Under the pieces are notes generated by a model. The model was not told the origin of the DNA. It ran no database searches and saw only the letters and a program-made list of their open reading frames with translations. From Allobosea sp. Tri-44 (GTDB lineage Bacteria; Pseudomonadota; Alphaproteobacteria; Rhizobiales; Beijerinckiaceae), in NCBI RefSeq assembly GCF_004123845.1, contig NZ_NBDP01000030.1:496001-560000 (forward strand): DNA of 64,000 nucleotides. Reading direction: 5' to 3'. Positions 56,987 to 64,000 of the stretch are shown one piece after another (the first letter of the stretch is position 1; each line of letters begins with the position of its first letter). Made by a program: the position numbers and the translations under genes.

Positions 56987-57939
56987 TAGCGGAAGCCGTC
57001 GCCGGCCTTGGCGAGATTGCCGAAGCCCGGCCAGGCGAAGTGATAGGACATCACGGGGATCTTTTGCTCGGCCAGCATGGTGAGCAGCCTGACCCGCGAC
57101 TGCACCGACTGCTTCGGGTCCCAGTCATAGGCGAACTCGACGCGCGGATTCTCGGTCAAAAGGATCGGGTGGTGGGTGAGATCGCCGAGGAAGGTGAAGG
57201 ACTTCCCGCCGGAGGAGACGTTGAAGATGGTGTGGCCGGGGCTGTGGCCCGGCGCCGAGATCGCGGTGATGCCCGGCAGGAACTCCTGGCCATCCTTGAA
57301 GAAGACGATGCGGTCGCGCACCGGACGCAGATTGGCGCGGGCATGCTCGCCAAAGGCCTTGAACGGCGAACCGAGCCTGGCATCGTCGAGCCAGTAATCA
57401 TGGTCGACCTGGCTGATATAGATCTGCGCGTTGGGGAAGTTGGGCTTGCCCTCGGCCGAGCAGATGCCGCCGGTATGATCGATATGGGCGTGGCTGCAGA
57501 CGATGGCGTCGACCGAGGCCGGGTCGATGCCGGCCTCCTGCATGCTCTTCAGCAGCCGCCCAGTGGTCGGCCCGAAGGCCTTGGAGAAACCCATGCCGGT
57601 GTCGAACATCACGAGCCGGTCGCCAAAATTGACGATCGGGATGTTCTGCTCGAGCACGACATTGTCCTTGGGCAGGAAGTTTGTCTCCAGCAGGCCGTAG
57701 ACCTGCTCCTTCGGCAGGCCGAGGAAGCTGGAGCCGGGATCGCCGAGCGGCAACGGCCCGTCCGAGACGACCGTAATCTCGGCCTGGCCGAGCATGAAAC
57801 GGTAGTAATAGGGCACCTGGCTGTTCGCGAGCGGGGCCTTGGCAAGGACGCCGCTGGGCAAGGTCGCACCGGCGGCGAGCGCGGCCGCGCCCGAGAGGAA
57901 ACCGCGGCGATCGAGGGAGGGAATGAGCAGCTTCGACAT
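56953..57939 (-). CDS. Tat-exported metallo-beta-lactamase-fold hydrolase
   Basis: A 328-residue MBL-fold protein. A Tat signal (DRRGFLSGAAALAAGATL) occupies the first 30 residues. The metal site is in SHAHIDHTGG (His-x-His-x-Asp-His) with later His in GHSPGHTIF and LGDLTHHP. The export signal and layout resemble secreted lactonase-like or alkylsulfatase-unrelated MBL hydrolases. Hydrolysis of a lactone or ester in the periplasm is plausible, but no substrate is shown. It diverges from a LysR gene by 202 bp. Confidence 0.85.
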   Translation of the reverse strand: MSKLLIPSLDRRGFLSGAAALAAGATLPSGVLAKAPLANSQVPYYYRFMLGQAEITVVSDGPLPLGDPGSSFLGLPKEQVYGLLETNFLPKDNVVLEQNIPIVNFGDRLVMFDTGMGFSKAFGPTTGRLLKSMQEAGIDPASVDAIVCSHAHIDHTGGICSAEGKPNFPNAQIYISQVDHDYWLDDARLGSPFKAFGEHARANLRPVRDRIVFFKDGQEFLPGITAISAPGHSPGHTIFNVSSGGKSFTFLGDLTHHPILLTENPRVEFAYDWDPKQSVQSRVRLLTMLAEQKIPVMSYHFAWPGFGNLAKAGDGFRYYPAPMQMLRG

Positions 57940-58141
57940 GGCGTTCCTCCGGATGAAAGGGGAGCGGCGTCGGGCGCCGTCTTCTTCGCCGGGCGGCCTT
58001 GTGTCGCGTCAGGCCTTGCCGGAGGGGAAAGATGCACGCCTGCGGAGTGGACGGCCAATAAGGCTTCGCTCTAGTCTGCATAAGCGAAAGCTGCCGCCCT
58101 CGCGGCGAGACGAAACAAAACCAATGGGGGATCGGGCGGCG

Positions 58142-59104
58142 ATGGATCTGCGCCAGTTGCGCTATTTCACGGCCATCGTCGAACAGGGCTCGTTCTCCAA
58201 GGCAGCAGTCAAGCTAAGGGTGGCGCAGCCGGCGCTGAGCCAGCATCTGCGCCATATGGAAGACGAGCTCGGCGTTGCCCTGCTGCATCGCGGTACCCGC
58301 GGCGTGCAGGCGACCGAGGCCGGCGAGCGTCTGCTCGCCAAGGCCCGCACCATCCTCGCCGAATTCGCCGAACTGCGCGACAGCGTCCGCGGCGAGCAGG
58401 CGGCACCGGCCGGGGAGGTCCGCATCGGCCTGCCCGGCACTGTCAGCGAGCAGTTCAGCGTGCCGCTGATCGAGGCGACGCAGGAGCGCTATCCGGATGT
58501 GCGCATCCGCATCGCCGAGGCGATGAGCGGCTTCGTGCTCGACTGGCTGCGCAAGGGCGAGGTCGATCTTGCGGTGATCTACTCGACCTCGGACCCGAAG
58601 GGGCTCGGCATCCACCACATCCTGACCGAGGAGCTCTGCCTGTTCGGCGTGCCGGCCCTGACGGCGCTCGGGACCCCGCCCGGCAAGGCGGTGACGCTGA
58701 CCGAGGCGGCCGGGCTCGACCTGATCCTGCCCGGGCCGGGCCATGGCCTGCGCGACCAGATCGACGAAGCGGCAGCGGGCATCAACGCCACCGTCCACGC
58801 TGCGGTCGAGATCGAATCCTATGCCCAGATCAAGCGCCTGGCCGAGCGCGGGCTCGGCTATGGCATCCTGCCGCGCATGGCGGTCAGGGCGCAGGAGAAG
58901 GCTGGAGTCTTCCACACCTGGCCGATCGAGCAGCCTTCGCTCTATCGCAAGGTCTATCTCGCCTATTCGACCGAGCGGCCGATGACGGCCGCAGCCCGCG
59001 CCATCGGCCAGCTCTCCTGGGAGATCCTGCGCGGCCTCGTCACCGAGGAGAGCTGGACCGCGACGCTCGGCGACGAGAGCGATCCGCCGGCCTTATACGG
59101 CTGA
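58142..59104 (+). CDS. LysR-family regulator (NAC-like)
   Basis: A 320-residue LTTR. The winged helix (residues about 3-62) has QGSFSKAAVKLRVAQPALSQ, and the effector domain starts near 90 with GEVRIGLPGTVSEQF. The form resembles Nac/CynR-like regulators. It diverges from the Tat-exported hydrolase gene, which it may control. ATG 58142 has a G-rich site upstream. ATG 58124 in frame would add six residues. Confidence 0.87.
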   Translation: MDLRQLRYFTAIVEQGSFSKAAVKLRVAQPALSQHLRHMEDELGVALLHRGTRGVQATEAGERLLAKARTILAEFAELRDSVRGEQAAPAGEVRIGLPGTVSEQFSVPLIEATQERYPDVRIRIAEAMSGFVLDWLRKGEVDLAVIYSTSDPKGLGIHHILTEELCLFGVPALTALGTPPGKAVTLTEAAGLDLILPGPGHGLRDQIDEAAAGINATVHAAVEIESYAQIKRLAERGLGYGILPRMAVRAQEKAGVFHTWPIEQPSLYRKVYLAYSTERPMTAAARAIGQLSWEILRGLVTEESWTATLGDESDPPALYG

Positions 59105-59176
59105 TCGGGATTTCGTCTTTGACAGGCGGCGCGACCAGCCGAACACTCGCCTGCAGATCAGCCACGAGGATACGTC

Positions 59177-60301
59177 TTGAAGACCCGCGCCGCCGTCCTG
59201 CATGCCAGTCCCGTCGCCGCGCCCTATGCGCAGTCGAAGCCGCTCCGGATCGAGGAGGTCGAGCTCGCCCCGCCTGGAATGGGCGAGGTGCTGGTCAGGG
59301 TCCGCGCCGCGGGCCTCTGCCATTCCGACCTCTCGGTGATCGACGGCAACCGGCCACGCCCGGTGCCGATGGTGCTCGGCCATGAGGCGGCGGGCGAAGT
59401 CGAGGAGGTCGGCCCCGGCGTCACCGATCTCAGGAAAGGCGACCGTGTCGTCATGGTCTTCGTGCCCTCCTGCGGCCATTGCGCGCCGTGCAGCGAGGGG
59501 CGCCCCGCCTTGTGCGAGCCCGGCAACGCCGCCAACGGCGTCGGCGAACTCATGGCCGGCGGGCGCAGACTCTCGCAGAACGGCAAGCCGGTGTACCATC
59601 ATGTCGGCGTCTCCGCCTTCGCCGAGCATGCGGTGATGTCGCGCCATTCGCTGGTGAAGATCGAGGCTGATATCCCGCACGAGATCGCGGCATTGTTCGG
59701 CTGCGCCGTGCTGACCGGCGTCGGCGCCGCGGTGAACACAGCCAAGGTCCGTGCCGGCGAAACCGTCGTGGTCGTCGGCCTCGGCGGCGTCGGCCTCTCG
59801 GCCCTGCTCGGCGCCGCCGCTTGCGGCGCCGCCCGTGTCATCGCCGTCGACCTGTCGGATGAGAAACTGAAAATCGCCCGCGAGCTCGGCGCGACCGACA
59901 CTTTCAACGCCGGCGCGCCCGATGTGGTCGAGGCGATCCGGGCCGCGACCCGAGGAGGTGTCGATCACGGGCTGGAGATGGCCGGCTCGGTCAAAGCGCT
60001 GGAGCTCGCCTACCAGGTCACACGGCGCGGCGGCACCACGACGACCGCCGGCCTCGCCAACCCCGCCCACACCATGGCTCTGGCGCCGGTTAGGCTCGTC
60101 GGCGAGGAGCGGACTCTGAAGGGCTCCTATGTCGGCTCCTGCATCCCGGTGCGCGACATCCCGCGCTTCATCGAGCTCTATTTGCGCGGCCGGATGCCGG
60201 TCGACAAGCTCTGGACCAGCTCGAGCCCGCTCGAGGGGATCAACGAAGGCTTCGACGCGCTGAACGAGGGCCGGACGATCCGCCACGTCATACAGATGTA
60301 A
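59177..60301 (+). CDS. Zinc-dependent alcohol dehydrogenase
   Basis: A 374-residue MDR alcohol dehydrogenase. The catalytic zinc site is in AGLCHSDLSV with GHEAAGEV following. The structural zinc loop is CGHCAPCSEGRPALC, and the nucleotide motif is GLGGVGLSALLGAA. The form is like class III or aryl-alcohol dehydrogenases. The start is TTG 59177 with GAGGA 8 nt upstream. The aldehyde dehydrogenase at the window's end is not in the same operon, though it could act on the product. Confidence 0.9.
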   Translation: MKTRAAVLHASPVAAPYAQSKPLRIEEVELAPPGMGEVLVRVRAAGLCHSDLSVIDGNRPRPVPMVLGHEAAGEVEEVGPGVTDLRKGDRVVMVFVPSCGHCAPCSEGRPALCEPGNAANGVGELMAGGRRLSQNGKPVYHHVGVSAFAEHAVMSRHSLVKIEADIPHEIAALFGCAVLTGVGAAVNTAKVRAGETVVVVGLGGVGLSALLGAAACGAARVIAVDLSDEKLKIARELGATDTFNAGAPDVVEAIRAATRGGVDHGLEMAGSVKALELAYQVTRRGGTTTTAGLANPAHTMALAPVRLVGEERTLKGSYVGSCIPVRDIPRFIELYLRGRMPVDKLWTSSSPLEGINEGFDALNEGRTIRHVIQM

Positions 60302-60315
60302 GATCAGCCCGGCGT

Positions 60316-60460
60316 CGTCATTCCGGGGCGCTGCGAAGCAGCGAGCCCGGAACCCAGAACCGATGCCGTTTCCGGAAGAGGCTGGCAGTCCCAGTACTAT
60401 CAAGAACCCGCATCGGTTCTGGGTTCCGGGCTCAGGCCTGCGGCCTGCCCCGGAATGACG
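60316..60460. repeat. Large REP-like palindrome overlapping an MFS gene end
   Basis: Outer arms (60316-60328 and 60448-60460) are perfect over 13 bp with a CGTCATTCCGGGG core. Inner arms (60343-60365 and 60411-60433) are perfect over 23 bp. The 45-nt centre contains the MFS stop codon. The outer core is shared with the element at 17980-18083. Confidence 0.85.
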
Positions 60461-61623
60461 GAGCGAGGCGCCAGCGCGGCGGCGAGAGCCGCCACCAGCA
60501 TCAGCGCGACCGCCAGTCCGGCAAGTGCCGGAAAGCCGGCACGGGCATAGAGCGGCCCGAAGCCCGTCGTCCCGGCGAAGAGCGCGAGATAGGTCACGCT
60601 GCTGTTGAGCCCCATGATCGCACCGCGGCGGCTGGCATCGAGTGCGCCCAGCCGGAGGATCAGCACGTTCAGCCCGGCATGGTTGGCCATGCCCCAGAAG
60701 AACACCACGGCGAGCAGAGCGGGATAAGACGCAGCGACCAGGCTCATCACCAGATAGACAGCGCCGACCACTGCGAAGAACATCGGCAGCAGGCGAGCCG
60801 GGCCGAGGCGGTCGATCCAGCGGTCGAGGAACGTCGTCGCCCCGAAGCCGAGGCCGTAACACAAAGCGAGCAGGCCACCGGCGCTGACCGGCAGACCCAG
60901 CACGCGATGCAGATGATCGCCGACATAGGCGTAGACGCCGTAGAACGAGGCCATGAAGGCGGCGCAGGCGAGCAGCAGCGGCGCGATGCCGGGAACCCGC
61001 AAGGCCGAGAGCGGCGATGGTGCGGCGCGCCCGGTCGCAGTGCCGCCCGCGGTCAGTTTGGTGGTTCCAGCCATCGCCGCGACCCCGGCGACGACGACGA
61101 TGGCGTAGACCATGCGCCAGCCGAAGAGGTCGGCAACCACCGCCGAGAGCGAGACGCCGGCGACCATGCTGAGCGTCCAGCCGAACAGGACGACGCCGAG
61201 CGTGTCGCTCTCGCGACCAGCCGGCGCCGCCAGCGCGGCAAGCGTATAGATCGACGGCAGCGCCAGACCGGCAGCGAGGCCCGCCAGCAACTGCGCCCCG
61301 ACGAAGGCCGAGAGAACCGGCGCTGCCCCGCTCGCCGCGAGCGCGACCAGGAAGGCGATCAGGGCATAGCGCAACATGCGGCCCGCGCCGAAGCGATCGA
61401 TCAAGCCGGCGAGCAGCAGGGCGCTCGCTGCCGTACCAATGCCGAAGGCGGCCGAGGCCATCATCACCGCCGGCACGTCGCTGGCGAAGCTTTCGGCGAC
61501 GCGCGGCGCGATCGGCCCCAACGCCAGCGAGTTGGCGCCGACCAGCCCGATGCACAGGCAGAGCGCATAGGCTGCCGGGGGTATCCGGGGCGCCTTCGAA
61601 GCTGTTTGATTTTCATTCGTCAT
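60400..61623 (-). CDS. MFS transporter with a repeat-derived C-terminus
   Basis: A 407-residue 12-TM major facilitator. IDRFGAGRMLRYALI after helix 2 is the motif A equivalent. The last 20 residues and the stop (60400-60402) are encoded by the right half of a large palindrome, so the original C-terminus was probably replaced. The gene diverges from an Lrp-type regulator over only 48 bp, which suggests that the regulator controls export, as for LysE-type or amino-acid exporters. The substrate is unknown. Confidence 0.83.
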   Translation of the reverse strand: MTNENQTASKAPRIPPAAYALCLCIGLVGANSLALGPIAPRVAESFASDVPAVMMASAAFGIGTAASALLLAGLIDRFGAGRMLRYALIAFLVALAASGAAPVLSAFVGAQLLAGLAAGLALPSIYTLAALAAPAGRESDTLGVVLFGWTLSMVAGVSLSAVVADLFGWRMVYAIVVVAGVAAMAGTTKLTAGGTATGRAAPSPLSALRVPGIAPLLLACAAFMASFYGVYAYVGDHLHRVLGLPVSAGGLLALCYGLGFGATTFLDRWIDRLGPARLLPMFFAVVGAVYLVMSLVAASYPALLAVVFFWGMANHAGLNVLILRLGALDASRRGAIMGLNSSVTYLALFAGTTGFGPLYARAGFPALAGLAVALMLVAALAAALAPRSVIPGQAAGLSPEPRTDAGS

Positions 61624-61671
61624 TTTGACAGAATGGCCGAATGAAATTCTGGATCAATCGAGGATCGACGA

Positions 61672-62232
61672 ATGCTCGAAAAAACAGATGGCGTTCGGCG
61701 AAGCCGCGGGGCGGATCGCGAACTCGATGCCATGGACCGAAAGCTGTTAGGCGTTCTCGTCGAGGATGCGACGATCAGCTACGCCGATCTCGGCGAGCGC
61801 GTCGGCCTGTCGCCGCCGGCGGCTCATGAGCGGGTGAAGCGGTTGCGGCGCTCCGGCGTGATCAAGCGGGTCGCGGCGCTGATCGAGCCGGAGGCGACGG
61901 GGAAGACGCTGCTCGCCTTCGTCCATGTCGACACCACCGGCTGGGGCAAGACGACCACCTTGCTGGCGATCGAGGCCCATCCCGAGGTCGAGGAGATCCA
62001 TTCGGTCGCCGGCGACACCTGCATGATGCTCAAGGTGCGGACCGAGAGCACCCATGCGCTCGAAGGCCTGCTGGCCAAGATCTATGACGTTCCCGGCGTC
62101 ACCGCGACGCGCAGCTATGTCGTGCTCTCGACCTATCTGGAGCGGCCGGTCCAGCCGGGCATCACCGGCGAATGGCCTGGGCGCGTCAAGGACCCGCGGC
62201 AGCTGCCCGTCAGCCAAACATCGCGGGATTGA
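61672..62232 (+). CDS. Lrp/AsnC-family transcriptional regulator
   Basis: A 186-residue Lrp-type protein. The HTH (residues about 22-70) has DRKLLGVLVEDATISYADLGERVGLSPPAAHERVKRL, and the RAM/ligand domain spans about 80-160 with VAGDTCMMLKV. The start at 61672 has GAGGA 8 nt upstream. The end has about 25 residues beyond the usual length, overlapping the convergent methyltransferase by 23 bp. It diverges from an MFS gene by 48 bp and is its likely regulator. Confidence 0.88.
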   Translation: MLEKTDGVRRSRGADRELDAMDRKLLGVLVEDATISYADLGERVGLSPPAAHERVKRLRRSGVIKRVAALIEPEATGKTLLAFVHVDTTGWGKTTTLLAIEAHPEVEEIHSVAGDTCMMLKVRTESTHALEGLLAKIYDVPGVTATRSYVVLSTYLERPVQPGITGEWPGRVKDPRQLPVSQTSRD

Positions 62233-62938
62233 CGGACGGCTTCGAGCCGACCGGCACCTTGAGATGGTGCAGCCTGATTGGCTGATGCAGGACGTAGCCG
62301 CCATCCTCATGCTCCGACAGCGCCTCGAAACGCGCGAGCAGCTTGCCGCGCGCCGCCTCTGCCCGTTCCTCCCGCGAGGGATCGGCCGCAACGGCGCGCG
62401 CCATGAAGGCGGCGGCATCGGGGAACGTCTCGATGCGATCGTATTCGATCCGCCGGCTCTCGCTGACGATGCCGCGGCGCATCGCGCGGACGATCGCGTC
62501 CTGCGCCGCGTGCCTGACCTCGGTCTCATCCTCGATCAGGCGCAAGGCATCGAAGAAGGAGCCTTCCGACAAGGGCTCGATCACGACGACGCTGCCGCCC
62601 CTGCCGACGACGCGTGCCGCCTCCTCCAGCGCCAGCAGCATGTCCGGCACCGGGACATGATGCAGGCTGTTGAGGAAGATTGCAGCGTGCATGCTGGCAT
62701 CGCCCCAGGGCAAAATCTGGGCGCAGCCATGCTTCAGCGCCGCCTTGGGCGCAAGCTTCTGCGCGACCTCCAGCATCGCCTCGTCCGGATCGAGACCGAC
62801 GACGCTGGCACCGCGCTCGACCAGCGCCTGCAGCAGGTTGCCCCTGCCGCAGCCAATGTCGAGGATACGCCGCCCTTGCAGGGGCGTTAGCAGCTTTTCC
62901 AGAATCTCGACGGTATCGCCTGCCGGCCGCGTGATCAT
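62210..62938 (-). CDS. Class I SAM-dependent methyltransferase
   Basis: A 242-residue methyltransferase with motif I ILDIGCGRGNLLQALVERG (residues about 25-43), VVGLDPDEAML as the acidic loop and LNSLHHVPVPD as motif IV, in the Methyltransf_11/25 class. The C-terminal domain after residue 130 is helical. The substrate is unknown. It overlaps the Lrp gene by 23 bp tail-to-tail. It is followed by nothing else on its strand inside 20 bp. Confidence 0.8.
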   Translation of the reverse strand: MITRPAGDTVEILEKLLTPLQGRRILDIGCGRGNLLQALVERGASVVGLDPDEAMLEVAQKLAPKAALKHGCAQILPWGDASMHAAIFLNSLHHVPVPDMLLALEEAARVVGRGGSVVVIEPLSEGSFFDALRLIEDETEVRHAAQDAIVRAMRRGIVSESRRIEYDRIETFPDAAAFMARAVAADPSREERAEAARGKLLARFEALSEHEDGGYVLHQPIRLHHLKVPVGSKPSVNPAMFG

Positions 62939-63045
62939 AGTAAATCAATGGTTGCGCCCGCGGCGGGGCGCAAGACCTGTTCTTCAGCGATCCAGAGCTA
63001 CTCGCTTCGGGCAAGCAACCTGGCCGCGACCTGCTTCGCCGGACT
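62939..63045. other. 107-bp gap before the aldehyde dehydrogenase
   Basis: Both flanking genes read leftward. No hairpin with a T-tract or clear promoter was seen, and no coding frame is supported. Confidence 0.4.
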
Positions 63046-64000
63046 TCACCCGTGCTTGTGCACGATGGTCTTGGCGACGGCGAACTCCTCCAGCGCCATG
63101 AAGCCCTTCTCGCGGCCATGGCCGCTCCTGCCGGTGCCGCCGAAGGGCAGTTCAATGCCGCCGCCGGCGCCATAGCCGTTGATGAAGACCTGTCCGGCCC
63201 GAACGCGCTTGGCGACGCGCTGCTGGCGTCCGCCATTATTGGTCCAGACGCCGGCAACAAGGCCGTAGGGCGTGGAGTTGGCGAGCTTCACGGCATCTTC
63301 CTCGTCGTCGAAGGCGAAGGCAGCGAGGACCGGGCCGAAGACCTCCTCCTGCTCCAGCCGGTTGCCGCGCGGCACCTGCCCGAACAGGGTCGGGGTCACA
63401 TAGAAGCCGCCATTCGGTACGCCCTGGGCGATCGCGCCTTCGGCGAGGACCGGAATGCCCTGCTCGCGGGCCTGGTCGACGAAGCTCTGCACCCGGCCGC
63501 GCTGCCTGGCGTTGATCACCGGGCCGCAGTCGAGGTCCATTTCGGGCGTGCCGGCGCGCAACTTGGCGAACTGTTTGGCGACCGCGCCGACGAAGTCGTC
63601 ATAGACGGTCTTCTGCACCAGCACGCGGCTGCCGGCCGAGCAGGTCTGGCCGGTGTTCTGAACGATCGCCTTGCAGACGATCGGCACGGCGGCTTCGAAA
63701 TCGGCGTCGTCGAAGACGATCTGGGGCGACTTGCCGCCGAGCTCCAGCGTGCAGGTGATGAAGTTGTCGGCGCAGGCCTTCTGGATGATCTGGCCGACTT
63801 GCGGCGAGCCGGTGAAGGAGATGAAGCCGACGCCGGGATTGCGGCAGAGCGCCTCGCCTGCCTCATGGCCGCGGCCGGTGACGATGTTGATCGCGCCATC
63901 GGGGAAGCCGACCTCGCTGGCGAGCTCGGCGAGGCGCAGTGCCGTCTGGCAGGCATCCTCGGCGGGCTTCAGCACCACGGCATTGCCCATGGCGAGCGAA
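63046..64000 (-). CDS. Aldehyde dehydrogenase, C-terminal part (cut by window edge)
   Basis: At least 318 residues of an NAD(P)-dependent aldehyde dehydrogenase, whose N-terminus lies past the window end. Visible are the NAD loop GNAVVLKPAED, FTGSPQVGQ, the general-base Glu in ELGGKSPQ, the catalytic Cys in NTGQTCSAGSRVLV, and the C-terminal EEVFGPVLAAF, FGGTGRSGHGREKG. The substrate is not decidable. The C-terminal segment is intact, ending HKHG. Confidence 0.92.
   Translation of the reverse strand, partial: SLAMGNAVVLKPAEDACQTALRLAELASEVGFPDGAINIVTGRGHEAGEALCRNPGVGFISFTGSPQVGQIIQKACADNFITCTLELGGKSPQIVFDDADFEAAVPIVCKAIVQNTGQTCSAGSRVLVQKTVYDDFVGAVAKQFAKLRAGTPEMDLDCGPVINARQRGRVQSFVDQAREQGIPVLAEGAIAQGVPNGGFYVTPTLFGQVPRGNRLEQEEVFGPVLAAFAFDDEEDAVKLANSTPYGLVAGVWTNNGGRQQRVAKRVRAGQVFINGYGAGGGIELPFGGTGRSGHGREKGFMALEEFAVAKTIVHKHG

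Noticed and set aside
59093-61555. An 820-codon open frame on the minus strand
   Set aside because: It crosses the antisense of the alcohol dehydrogenase gene and an out-of-frame reading of the MFS gene, and no conserved motif is present.

Overview
The window is high-GC, gene-dense chromosomal DNA from an alphaproteobacterium, most likely a member of the Hyphomicrobiales such as Bosea or a relative. This rests on the BioR-type biotin regulation, the dxs-tlyA pair, a chemoreceptor ending in a WEEF pentapeptide, dispersed palindromic elements that look like those of Rhizobiales genomes, and overall protein character. The genus is an inference. No rRNA, tRNA, CRISPR array, integrase, transposase or prophage module was seen.

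Layout. 1-16.4 kb holds mostly core genes: bioY and its regulator bioR with two BioR boxes, a pirin, an MFS exporter, dxs-tlyA, an SRAP DNA-protein crosslink enzyme, a gamma-glutamyltransferase-like protein, an AGE-family epimerase, a D-2-hydroxyacid dehydrogenase, a 23S rRNA m5U methyltransferase, and cysK followed by an ASCH-winged-helix gene and a MOSC gene. 16.4-23.7 kb carries three transport genes (a dicarboxylate or amino-acid symporter, an SLC13-type permease with RCK domains, CorA) and a chemoreceptor with a very strong terminator. 23.7-34 kb has two SDRs, a methyltransferase, a DmdC/FadE-like acyl-CoA dehydrogenase, tsaC, a LysR regulator, one AT-rich solitary nuclease gene of foreign appearance, acuI and an MFS gene.

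34.2-41 kb is a six-gene catabolic operon (pdxA-like, tctC, tctB, tctA, macro domain, dapA-like) transcribed leftward from a divergent GntR gene, with an 18-bp inverted-repeat operator candidate between them. 41.2-44.8 kb is an aspT-aspD pair (aspartate:alanine exchange plus aspartate 4-decarboxylase). A HlyD-type efflux pair and a LysR gene follow.

46.7-55.5 kb is best read as a shikimate/quinate uptake and catabolism operon: a LysR regulator, a likely NAD-dependent shikimate dehydrogenase, a complete branched-chain-type ABC importer (SBP, two permeases, two ATPases), and a two-domain 3-dehydroshikimate dehydratase of the QuiC1 type that would deliver protocatechuate. Two near-identical 13-bp motifs lie between the LysR gene and the operon. 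55.5-64 kb has a quinone-reductase-like gene with a divergent HxlR regulator, a Tat-exported metallo-hydrolase divergent from a LysR gene, a zinc alcohol dehydrogenase, an MFS gene divergent from an Lrp gene, a methyltransferase and the C-terminal part of an aldehyde dehydrogenase cut by the window edge.

Several strong palindromic elements occupy gaps. One sits between the two ATPase genes of the ABC operon, tandem hairpins follow its binding-protein gene, a similar hairpin follows tctC, and one large palindrome encodes the C-terminus of an MFS transporter.
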